Shown: one piece after another, positions 6,406 to 12,606 of the stretch | How positions within the stretch are numbered: the stretch's first letter is position 1 | How the letters are laid out: every line of letters begins with the position of its first letter | NCBI GenBank assembly: GCA_017513365.1 | Contig: JAFXFY010000098.1 | Span: 1-18,186 of the forward strand | DNA: 18,186 nt | From: Alphaproteobacteria bacterium | GTDB taxonomy: Bacteria > Pseudomonadota > Alphaproteobacteria > CAAHEQ01 > UBA3637 | Reading direction: 5' to 3' | Notes under the pieces: model-generated | What the model was told of the DNA's origin: nothing | Databases searched by the model: none | Seen by the model: only the letters and a program-made list of their open reading frames with translations | Program-made: the position numbers and the translations under genes

Positions 6406-6615
6406 ATACGATAGTATTTTTTTGTGAGATACCGAAAGGGTATGAATTTTAAATTAAGGAGTTTTATTATGAAAAAATTATTTGTTGTTGCTGTATTGGC
6501 TTTGTCCGGTTGTATGGGTGAACGTGGTCGCATCGGCGGTCAAAAAGTTTGCACAAACCAATACTTATTGGGCGTGTTATCTATCAGTGAAATTGTGGAC
6601 CCATGCGGTAAATAA
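6398..6615 (+). repeat. repeat block A, copy 2 (lipoprotein gene plus leader)
   Basis: Direct repeat of 4415-4640. Left of TCATTTT the sequence is histidine-phosphatase 3' DNA rather than mnmA-flanking DNA, so the junction is a hybrid. The -10 TAGTAT (6412-6417) is retained. The TTGATT -35 of copy 1 is replaced by unrelated sequence; the nearest candidate, TTGCCA at 6386-6391, has a poor 20-bp spacing. Confidence 0.92.
6469..6615 (+). CDS. small lipoprotein of unknown function, copy 2
   Basis: A 48-residue paralogue of the lipoprotein at 4486-4638. The mature 34 residues after the lipobox Cys15 are identical; the signal peptide lacks one Ala-Leu pair (6-bp deletion). AAGGAG lies 9-10 nt upstream of the ATG, and the leader hairpin (6429-6443) is conserved. 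Promoter strength may differ from copy 1, because the duplication junction removed the original -35 element. It has its own terminator. The retained reading frame of both copies suggests that both are usable, or that the duplication is recent. Confidence 0.82.
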   Translation: MKKLFVVAVLALSGCMGERGRIGGQKVCTNQYLLGVLSISEIVDPCGK

Positions 6616-6636
6616 AAAACAGGTATGTTTTAATTT

Positions 6637-6671
6637 AATCCCCTTTAGGCAAATCTAAGGGGGATTTTTTT
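6637..6671 (+). terminator. rho-independent terminator of lipoprotein copy 2
   Basis: AATCCCCTTTAG (6637-6648) pairs with CTAAGGGGGATT (6655-6666, one T-G wobble) around a 6-nt loop, followed by a T run. It differs in sequence from the copy 1 terminator, marking the right edge of repeat A. The T tract overlaps the -35 of the next promoter. Confidence 0.9.
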
Positions 6672-6698
6672 GACTTTTTTTTATAATTGTAGTATAAT
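6670..6698 (+). promoter_or_regulatory. strong sigma70-like promoter of transglutaminase-like gene
   Basis: TTGACT (6670-6675), a 17-bp spacer and a perfect TATAAT (6693-6698). Transcription would start near 6705, giving a leader of about 30 nt. Confidence 0.75.
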
Positions 6699-6733
6699 AA
6701 AAATATATTGTTCTTTTGTAAAAGGAGGAAAAA

Positions 6734-7603
6734 ATGCATATAGAAGATTTATCACCTAGTACCAGTCGTCATACAGGTAATCTTATGAAAAATGGGTGTC
6801 GTATTATTAAAGATGTTAAAAATGGTGATCGTATTCCGGCGTCATCCAGTTTTCGTGATGATGGTAGTGATAACATATATATCATTGCAGATTTAGATAA
6901 TTTTAACGGCTTTTTTGAATTTGTTGAACAGCTTGCTGAAAAATTCAAGAAAAACCCGATACAAATGGCAAAAGCAAAACAATTGGCTCCTGACCTAGAT
7001 CCCGAGTTATTTATACATATATATGCGTTTGGCGCTGGATTGAATAAACAATATCCAGATAGAACAGCTGATTTTAAGCCAAGAAAGAGAACCACATTTT
7101 TACGTCAACCCAAAGGTGTTGCCGAATTGATTGAAGCAAAACAGGCGGCTTGTATTGAACATTCTATTTTGGCCAATGAATATTTGCGCAGACAAGGGTT
7201 TGATACAGAAATCTTTTCTGGCGCTTGGTTGCGTTCTTTTGAAGAAAATAAAGAAAACATGTCGGAAAAACACACATGGGTCAGCATAAAAAACCCTAAA
7301 GGTAATTATATATATGATCCAGCAAATCCGATGCAAGGGTATCCCAGAATTATGGCGATGGATGCAACTGAACAACAACAAAAGGAATTTGAAGAAAAAA
7401 TTCGTCATTTATCAAAAGATGAAAGTGTTTTTTTAGCAACTAGAAGTGTTATTGCTGGTCTGGAACAGAGCGTGAGTTATTATGGTGTAGCCGCTTGTTT
7501 AGGAGGGGAAGATTATGTTTTAAAATCGGATATTATATCAAAAGAAAACAATGCATTAGTAAATATACAAAATATGAAGAAGTTAGCAAATCGTGGACGA
7601 TAG
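6734..7603 (+). CDS. transglutaminase-like (Cys-His-Asp) protein, cytoplasmic or non-classically exported
   Basis: A 289-residue protein. Residues 137-196 show the order and spacing of a transglutaminase/papain-like triad: AACIEHS (Cys140) at the start of a helix followed by RRQGFDTEIFSGAW, then KHTWVSI (His180) and YIYDPANP (Asp195). The family hydrolyses peptides or amides, or crosslinks Gln to Lys; the actual reaction cannot be told from sequence. The first ~100 residues and the C-terminal ~90 match nothing I recognise. No signal peptide or membrane segment is seen. Ribosome-binding site AAAGGAGG lies 5 nt before the ATG, under a near-consensus promoter, so the gene is probably well expressed. 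It is the cargo of the second duplicated unit, in the position the pilin-like gene holds in the first. Assignment to the fold is fairly sure; the role is not. Confidence 0.7.
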   Translation: MHIEDLSPSTSRHTGNLMKNGCRIIKDVKNGDRIPASSSFRDDGSDNIYIIADLDNFNGFFEFVEQLAEKFKKNPIQMAKAKQLAPDLDPELFIHIYAFGAGLNKQYPDRTADFKPRKRTTFLRQPKGVAELIEAKQAACIEHSILANEYLRRQGFDTEIFSGAWLRSFEENKENMSEKHTWVSIKNPKGNYIYDPANPMQGYPRIMAMDATEQQQKEFEEKIRHLSKDESVFLATRSVIAGLEQSVSYYGVAACLGGEDYVLKSDIISKENNALVNIQNMKKLANRGR

Positions 7604-7624
7604 CATTTTTTGTTGATTATAAAA

Positions 7625-7658
7625 AAACGGCGTCTTGGGTGGCGCCGTTTTATTTTAT
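7625..7658. terminator. bidirectional terminator between transglutaminase-like gene and phosphatase operon
   Basis: AAACGGCG (7625-7632) pairs with CGCCGTTT (7643-7650). It is flanked by A residues on the left and T residues on the right, so it can end transcripts of both converging genes. Confidence 0.8.
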
Positions 7659-7670
7659 TGAAGTTAAATT

Positions 7671-7889
7671 TTACATCCCCGTCAGCACATCTTTTGGTTT
7701 TAGGTTCCAAGTGGTGCAGCGCCATGTTGCATCACCGTCTTGTTTTTCAAAGATACAAATGCAACCGGTACCGACTTTAATATCGTGTTCACGGCAAAAT
7801 CCGTCAAAATCCCCCGTCAAATACGGTGCAAAGCGAATAATGCCGTTGCTGGAAACAACTAACACATTTTGGCCATGATAGTCATTTTC
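7671..7889 (-). repeat. repeat C, copy 2 (3' end of intact histidine phosphatase gene)
   Basis: Direct repeat of 6182-6405. Homology stops at TCATTTTCA (7882-7890), the same 9 bp that begins block A copy 1 at 4415-4423. Confidence 0.9.
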
Positions 7890-8312
7890 AACCTTATCAG
7901 CGAATTTTTGCCAATCGGCGATAATACTCTCAGGGTTCACAATCCACCCATTAGGGACAATAGCCTCTTTATTCCACAAATCAATAGCCTCTTGACCGAT
8001 ACGAGCGATGACTTCATCTTCCGTTTTATTTTCATCCGGACCGTAATCAATTTCCGTAAAGGAATGTTCCGGTATGACGGACATATCTATTTCCATAGCC
8101 TTAACAGCCAATTCTGCCGTTTGAGTGGTCCGTTTCAAAGGGGCCGCAAACACAGCATCCGGCAACAAGCCGGCTTTTTTCAAATACAAACCGACATTTG
8201 TGCCACGTTCAGTTTCCACCAAAGCTAAATCCGTTCTAGCGCCGACTCGTGTCGGTGTTTGACCTTTTTCAAACGTATTTCCGTGACGGGCAATAATTAA
8301 ACGAGTTGTCAT
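7671..8312 (-). CDS. histidine phosphatase (phosphoglycerate mutase-like) family protein
   Basis: A 213-residue protein with the RHG motif of the branch-2-type/PGM-like phosphatases at residues 9-11 (ARHGNT), where His10 would form the phosphohistidine. It also has APLKRTTQTA (Arg61) and an acidic segment FTEIDYG (Glu87). The second active-site histidine, usually in a VSHGG-type motif, is missing: the equivalent reads VVSSNGIIRF (Ser155-Asn156). Activity may thus be altered or specialised. Ribosome-binding site AAGGAGG precedes the ATG, and the gene starts 12 nt after kdsB. The substrate is unknown; co-occurrence with kdsB and a HAD phosphatase hints at sugar-phosphate or envelope precursor metabolism, but that is only context. 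Its 3' end was duplicated at 6182-6405. Confidence 0.82.
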   Translation of the reverse strand: MTTRLIIARHGNTFEKGQTPTRVGARTDLALVETERGTNVGLYLKKAGLLPDAVFAAPLKRTTQTAELAVKAMEIDMSVIPEHSFTEIDYGPDENKTEDEVIARIGQEAIDLWNKEAIVPNGWIVNPESIIADWQKFADKVENDYHGQNVLVVSSNGIIRFAPYLTGDFDGFCREHDIKVGTGCICIFEKQDGDATWRCTTWNLKPKDVLTGM

Positions 8313-8324
8313 GATACCTCCTTG

Positions 8325-9140
8325 TTAAAATTCACCATATTCGGCTAGCACAGCTTCCACACGCGCCACATCGGCCGAAGAATCTACACCGGACAAAGCC
8401 GCCATTTTTGTAAAGGTACGATAATCCACTTTAACACAGCGCACTTTAATATTATTTTCAATCCAACGCAATTGTTCAAGACCTTCTAATTTTTCATAAA
8501 CACCTTCAGGCAAAGAGGCGATTTTTTCCAAAATATCCGTGCGATATCCGTATAATCCGACTTGACGATAGACCGGAGACATATCGGTCGTTTCACGGAT
8601 TTTATCTTCTTTGCGAATGGCCGGAATAATATTTTTGGAAAAATAAAAAGCATCGCCTTTATCATTAAAAACGGCTGTTGTACCGGAAAAAGGCGTTTCA
8701 CGTTTGTGGTCACGCAAACTGTCCAATTCCGTCCAAGATAAATTCACAACCGGTGTAACGGTTTCAACGGTGTTATCGTTATAGTAGGCGGCGATAATGG
8801 CTTCAATAAACCATGTCGGGCAAATGGGGTTGTCGCCTTGTAAGTTCACAACAAATTCCGGTTTTTCAGCTTGAGAACGGACAAGTTCCACAATGCGGTC
8901 TGTTCCCGTTCTGCATTCTGATGAGGTCATTTGAGCCTTAATTCCTTTTTCGGTGCAAAAAGCCATAATGCGTTCATCATCTGTGGCAACGATGGCTTCG
9001 CATCCGTCAAATTTTGAGGCGGCTTTCATCGCATTTTCATAAACACGTAATAACATTTCCTTACCGGCAATTTTAGCCAGTGGTTTCCCCGGGAAACGTG
9101 TTGACCCATAGCGAGCCGGAATTCCGATTAAAGTTTTCAT
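8325..9140 (-). CDS. kdsB: 3-deoxy-manno-octulosonate cytidylyltransferase (CMP-Kdo synthetase)
   Basis: KdsB couples Kdo to CTP, giving CMP-Kdo for the LPS inner core. The protein has 271 residues, slightly longer than the usual 245-260. The nucleotide-binding N-terminus is IPARYGSTRFPGKPLA (7-22), followed by ATDDERI, CRTGTDRI (76-83; the family norm is SGTDR), NLQGDNP (Asp103) and the C-terminal YEKLEGLEQLRWIENN. AAAGGAG lies upstream of the ATG. It sits third in the ppa operon, 12 nt from both neighbours. A paralogue acting on a related sugar acid cannot be excluded by eye, given the changed SGTDR and HIG segments (RQVGLYGYR), but KdsB is by far the most likely. It implies a Gram-negative outer membrane. 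Confidence 0.88.
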   Translation of the reverse strand: MKTLIGIPARYGSTRFPGKPLAKIAGKEMLLRVYENAMKAASKFDGCEAIVATDDERIMAFCTEKGIKAQMTSSECRTGTDRIVELVRSQAEKPEFVVNLQGDNPICPTWFIEAIIAAYYNDNTVETVTPVVNLSWTELDSLRDHKRETPFSGTTAVFNDKGDAFYFSKNIIPAIRKEDKIRETTDMSPVYRQVGLYGYRTDILEKIASLPEGVYEKLEGLEQLRWIENNIKVRCVKVDYRTFTKMAALSGVDSSADVARVEAVLAEYGEF

Positions 9141-9152
9141 ATTAAACTCCTT

Positions 9153-10013
9153 TCACTTAATCATATCTAATAAATAGGTCGGGCGTACATTATTCTCTTT
9201 AAAGCATTCTTCCAATGTTTTACCATTTTGAATGTCATCATGGGTAATGCCTCGTCCCGTAATTAAAATACTGTCTAAACCGGTGTTTTTAGCACCGGCA
9301 ATATCTGTCCGTAATGTATCACCAATCATAACGGTTTTATTTTTATCTGAACCGGTCATTTTTAAAGCATAGTCAAAAATATTTGTATAGGGTTTGCCAA
9401 TCCAATGAGCCGTTCCGCCGTGTTCTTCGTACCATTTTGCCGCAGATCCGCCCGTATAATATTTTAAATCTTTATATAAGGCAAAAAAGTCAGGATTGGC
9501 ACATACCACCGGTAATTTTAAAGCCAATGCGTGTTCCAAATCGGGTAAAAAAGCCTCTAAAGAAGTGGGGTGAATGCCGTTTATAATTAAACTGCTGATA
9601 TAAACAAAATCGGCCTTTTTTAAATCGGATGTTTTGTGATGTTCTAATCCGTCAAATAACAAAGGATTGTCCCGTCCGATTATATAAAACAGATAATCCG
9701 ATTTACCCGCAATTTGTTCAAAAAATCCCTGGGATAATTTATCTTTTAATGTGTCGCCTGAGGTAAAAAATCCATCAAAATGTTGGCCTAATTTTAATCC
9801 GGCACGCTCGGTTTTTTCACGCATCAGCGAACCAATGGTTGTGGCATTGGAAATGATATAGATTTTTTTACCCAGTTGTTTCAGATGGGCAAAAGTATTA
9901 AAAACACCGTCAAAAAAAGCCGCACCATCCCAAATGACACCAAACATATCGGTAAAAATGGTATCGTATTTAGAGGTGATATCTAAGAGGGACTCTATCT
10001 TTTGAGGGGTCAT
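9153..10013 (-). CDS. HAD-superfamily class IIA hydrolase (TIGR01459-like)
   Basis: A 286-residue soluble NagD-like phosphatase. Motif I is TDMFGVIWDG with nucleophile Asp22; the second Asp of the usual DxD is Phe24, as I recall for this subfamily (typically DxWGV). Motif II is IISNAT (Ser55), the motif III lysine is in WIGKPY (Lys207), and motif IV is GDTLRTDIAGA (Asp232, Asp237). The ATG overlaps the TGA of ppa (ATGA), implying translational coupling. The family is typical of alphaproteobacteria, and the substrate is not established. Its position between ppa and kdsB suggests housekeeping sugar-phosphate or nucleotide metabolism. Confidence 0.85.
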   Translation of the reverse strand: MTPQKIESLLDITSKYDTIFTDMFGVIWDGAAFFDGVFNTFAHLKQLGKKIYIISNATTIGSLMREKTERAGLKLGQHFDGFFTSGDTLKDKLSQGFFEQIAGKSDYLFYIIGRDNPLLFDGLEHHKTSDLKKADFVYISSLIINGIHPTSLEAFLPDLEHALALKLPVVCANPDFFALYKDLKYYTGGSAAKWYEEHGGTAHWIGKPYTNIFDYALKMTGSDKNKTVMIGDTLRTDIAGAKNTGLDSILITGRGITHDDIQNGKTLEECFKENNVRPTYLLDMIK

Positions 10014-10558
10014 TTAACGTTATATCCTGGTAAATTTTCCTTTTCGGCCTCGTACAATTTCATGGCGGCCCCAATAACCTGTTTGGCTTCACCGGGGCCT
10101 AAGAAACAATCAATTGTAACTTCTTTTTGTTCTAAGATTTTATAATCTTCAAAGAAACGACGGAGCATTTTTAACGTATGGGGCGGTAATTCGTCAATGT
10201 GATTATAGTGCCCCAGTTCCGGATCATCAAAATGTACGGCAATGATTTTATCATCGGCTTCTCCCCCATCAACCATTTTCATAACACCGATGGGTTTGGC
10301 TCTAGCAATACACATTGGACAAAGGGTGTGTCCCAATAACAACACGTCCAACGGGTCATTATCATCACAGTATGTTCTTGGGATAAAGCCGTAGTTGGCC
10401 GGATAGTGAACAGAGCTGTATAAAATGCGGTCGGCCTTTAATAAACCACTGGGTTTGTCTAATTCATATTTGATTTGACACCCTTTTGGAATTTCAATAA
10501 TTGCCGGTACTAAATCCGGCGTTTCCGGATATAACTCAACATGATGCCATGGATGCAT
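10010..10558 (-). CDS. ppa: inorganic pyrophosphatase (family I)
   Basis: Hydrolyses pyrophosphate to orthophosphate, pulling biosynthetic reactions forward; cytoplasmic and Mg-dependent. The 182 residues are normal for bacterial family I. The signature DDNDPLD (65-71) supplies metal ligands, with FIPRTYC before it, IIEIPKGCQIKYE near the N-terminus and VHYPANYGFIP containing the active-site Tyr. AAAGGA lies 8-9 nt upstream of the ATG. It is the first gene of a four-gene minus-strand operon with a strong promoter upstream. The kdsB reaction made by the same operon releases pyrophosphate, so the grouping makes metabolic sense. Confidence 0.96.
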   Translation of the reverse strand: MHPWHHVELYPETPDLVPAIIEIPKGCQIKYELDKPSGLLKADRILYSSVHYPANYGFIPRTYCDDNDPLDVLLLGHTLCPMCIARAKPIGVMKMVDGGEADDKIIAVHFDDPELGHYNHIDELPPHTLKMLRRFFEDYKILEQKEVTIDCFLGPGEAKQVIGAAMKLYEAEKENLPGYNVK

Positions 10559-10594
10559 AAAAAAAATCCTTTCTTTTTGTAATAAATAATGGTA

Positions 10595-10623
10595 ATACTA
10601 CCTTATATTCGTTATTTTGTCAA
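10595..10623 (-). promoter_or_regulatory. near-consensus sigma70 promoter of the ppa operon
   Basis: On the minus strand a perfect TTGACA (10623-10618), a 17-bp spacer and TAGTAT (10600-10595). Transcription would start near 10588, about 30 nt upstream of ppa. The divergent lemA promoter must lie in the same ~90-bp spacer, but I cannot identify it clearly. Confidence 0.8.
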
Positions 10624-10648
10624 ATATGATATGAAAGGAAATAAAAAA

Positions 10649-11203
10649 ATGGTAGCGATTTTATCTATTATTGTTATTTTGTTTGTTTTGGCTGTTGTTT
10701 TATACAATAAGCTGGTTGTTGCCAGACAACAAGTCAAAGAATCTTGGTCTACGGTGGATACGTTTTTGAAACGCCGTTACGATTTAATTCCGAATTTGGT
10801 TGAAATTGTAAAAGGATATGCAAAACACGAAAGCCAAACTTTGGAAGCGGTGGTTAAGGCTCGTACCTTGGCAATGAGTGCAACGGATACGGCCGAACGG
10901 GCAAAAGATGAAAATATTTTGACTGGTACGTTGAAGTCTTTGTTTGCATTGTCCGAAGCGTATCCGGATTTAAAAGCCAACACCAACTTTTTGGAATTGC
11001 AACAAGAATTAGCCGATACAGAAAGCAAAATTCAAGCCGCACGTCAATTTTACAATACAACCGTTATGAGTTTGAATACGAAAATTGAAATGTTCCCCAG
11101 CAATATTATTGCGAATATGTTTAAATTTAAACCGGAAGTTTATTTTGAACTGGATGAGGCCGAAAAAGAAGCCGTTAAACAAGCTCCCAAAATTTCATTT
11201 TAA
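10649..11203 (+). CDS. lemA: LemA family membrane-anchored protein
   Basis: A 184-residue protein with one N-terminal membrane helix (residues 3-22) followed by the helical LemA domain: LYNKLVVARQQVKESWSTVD, KRRYDLIPNLVEIVKGYAKHE, then ADTESKIQAARQFYNTTV and KIEMFPSNIIANMF, all typical. I chose ATG 10649 because AAAGGA is 9 nt upstream; an in-frame upstream ATG at 10589 would add 20 residues and lacks such a site. htpX begins 12 nt after the stop, the well-known lemA-htpX pairing. The molecular function of LemA is poorly defined; pairing with HtpX suggests a role in membrane-protein quality control. Confidence 0.92.
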   Translation: MVAILSIIVILFVLAVVLYNKLVVARQQVKESWSTVDTFLKRRYDLIPNLVEIVKGYAKHESQTLEAVVKARTLAMSATDTAERAKDENILTGTLKSLFALSEAYPDLKANTNFLELQQELADTESKIQAARQFYNTTVMSLNTKIEMFPSNIIANMFKFKPEVYFELDEAEKEAVKQAPKISF

Positions 11204-11215
11204 TGAGGGCTTATA

Positions 11216-12169
11216 ATGGCTGTTCAAAAAACGGTTTATGATCATATTGCCGCCAACAACATCAAAACGCTGTTGTTGGTTTTGGCGATGCCAGTATTGT
11301 TGTTAATTATCACATATGGTGTTATGGGGATAGCTTTTATGAACAGTCCCGATAACTGGCGGGTTGCCGGTCATATGCTGCAAGAAGTTGGATTGCCCAT
11401 TGCCGGAATAGCCCTTATTTGGGGTTTGATTTCCTATTTTATGGGCGATAAAATGATGTTGGGATTCGCCGGTGCCGAATTGGTGCCGAATGATGGACAG
11501 TTGGCCCATAAAAAAATATATAATGCTGTTGAAAACGTGGCTATTGCGGCCGGATTGCCCGTTCCGAAAGTGTATTTAATTGAAGACGAGTCGTTAAATG
11601 CTTTTGCAACGGGACACTCGCCAAAGACGGCTTCTGTGGCCTTAACAACTGGTATTGTGGCAAAGTTGGAGCCGTTGGAGTTGGAGGCCGTTATTGCCCA
11701 TGAAATGGGGCATATCGGCAATCGGGATATCCGATTGAATATGATTATTATTACGGGGCTTGGTGTGTGTGCAATGCTTGCTGAACTATTGTTTCGTGTT
11801 GGTAGCAGTGGTGGGCGTCATAAAGATGAGGGAACAGCTAAAGTAGCCATCTTTTTGATTGGGATTGCCTTGTTGATTTTTAATTTTATCGTGGCACCGA
11901 TAGTTCAGTTAGCCATTTCCAGAACCAGAGAATATGCAGCGGATGCAACGGCGGCCTATATTACCCGTAATCCGGCGGCATTGGCGAGCGCTTTGCGTAA
12001 AATATCCACAGATGCCAGAGTTGAGGTGTTGGATAAATCAAAAAATATGGCTCATGCATGTATTTATGATCCATTGGATCCGGAACGCATGGCCTTTTTT
12101 GGTAGCACGCATCCACCTATTGAAAAACGCATTGAACGATTAAATCAAATGGCTGGATTATTTTCTTAA
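11216..12169 (+). CDS. htpX: HtpX-type membrane zinc metalloprotease (M48B)
   Basis: A 317-residue inner-membrane endopeptidase thought to cleave misfolded membrane proteins. The zinc site is HEMGH (His162, Glu163, His166), with the third ligand Glu239 in SRTREYAAD, exactly as in M48. Hydrophobic segments lie at about residues 18-43 and 52-77 before the catalytic domain, and around 180-200 and 208-230 after the HExxH. The C-terminus STHPPIEKRIERLNQM is a hallmark of the family. It follows lemA by 12 nt. A ribosome-binding site GAGGG lies upstream, and the next gene begins 9 nt downstream. Confidence 0.95.
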   Translation: MAVQKTVYDHIAANNIKTLLLVLAMPVLLLIITYGVMGIAFMNSPDNWRVAGHMLQEVGLPIAGIALIWGLISYFMGDKMMLGFAGAELVPNDGQLAHKKIYNAVENVAIAAGLPVPKVYLIEDESLNAFATGHSPKTASVALTTGIVAKLEPLELEAVIAHEMGHIGNRDIRLNMIIITGLGVCAMLAELLFRVGSSGGRHKDEGTAKVAIFLIGIALLIFNFIVAPIVQLAISRTREYAADATAAYITRNPAALASALRKISTDARVEVLDKSKNMAHACIYDPLDPERMAFFGSTHPPIEKRIERLNQMAGLFS

Positions 12170-12178
12170 GGAGCTTTT

Positions 12179-12595
12179 ATGACAAAAGTAATGGTGTCAG
12201 GGTGTTTTGATGTGCTTCATTCGGGGCATATTGCCTTTTTAGAGGAAGCCGCCGAATATGGTCAGCTATATGTATCTATCGGCTCAGATGAAACGATTTT
12301 GAAATATAAAAACAGACCGTCGTTATATAATCAAGATGAACGCAAATATATGTTAGAAGCTCTGCGGTGTGTTGAGCAGGTTTTTATTGGTCCAGATAAT
12401 GGGATTATGGATTTTGCGCCATTGTTAGATGTTGTTAAACCAGATATTTTCTTTGTTAATCAAGATGGAGATAGCGAACAAAAAAGAACTTTTATTGAAT
12501 CTAAAGGGATTAAGTATATTGTATCCAAACGATTGCCTCATGATGCATTGCCGGTACGGTCTACAACAGCCATTCGGGCAATTTTGAAAAAATAG
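12179..12595 (+). CDS. HIGH-superfamily nucleotidyltransferase (cytidylyltransferase-like)
   Basis: A 138-residue single-domain protein of the TagD/RfaE2/FAD-synthetase type. The nucleotide-binding motif GCFDVLHSGH spans residues 8-17 (HxGH, His14/His17), and RSTTAIR (127-133) matches the STTxI[RK] motif that closes the active site. The family transfers CMP or AMP to a phosphorylated small molecule; which one (glycerol-3-P, heptose-1-P, FMN, pantetheine-P) cannot be decided here. AAGGAG precedes the ATG. It is closely spaced between htpX and the MORN-like gene, so the four genes are probably one transcript. Confidence 0.83.
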   Translation: MTKVMVSGCFDVLHSGHIAFLEEAAEYGQLYVSIGSDETILKYKNRPSLYNQDERKYMLEALRCVEQVFIGPDNGIMDFAPLLDVVKPDIFFVNQDGDSEQKRTFIESKGIKYIVSKRLPHDALPVRSTTAIRAILKK

Positions 12596-12606
12596 GAGAA
12601 ATGAGT

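Noticed and set aside
7495..7878. A 127-codon plus-strand open frame spanning the transglutaminase 3' end and the phosphatase gene
   Set aside because: It crosses a terminator and is antisense to conserved phosphatase sequence.
6398..7890. Insertion of a mobile element at the 3' end of the phosphatase gene with restoration of the end
   Set aside because: No integrase or transposase is present. The second pair of repeats (block A), together with TCATTTTCA at both parental ends, is explained more simply by tandem duplication.
10589..10648. Longer lemA start at ATG 10589
   Set aside because: It lies at the divergent ppa promoter, lacks a ribosome-binding site and would put polar residues ahead of the membrane helix.
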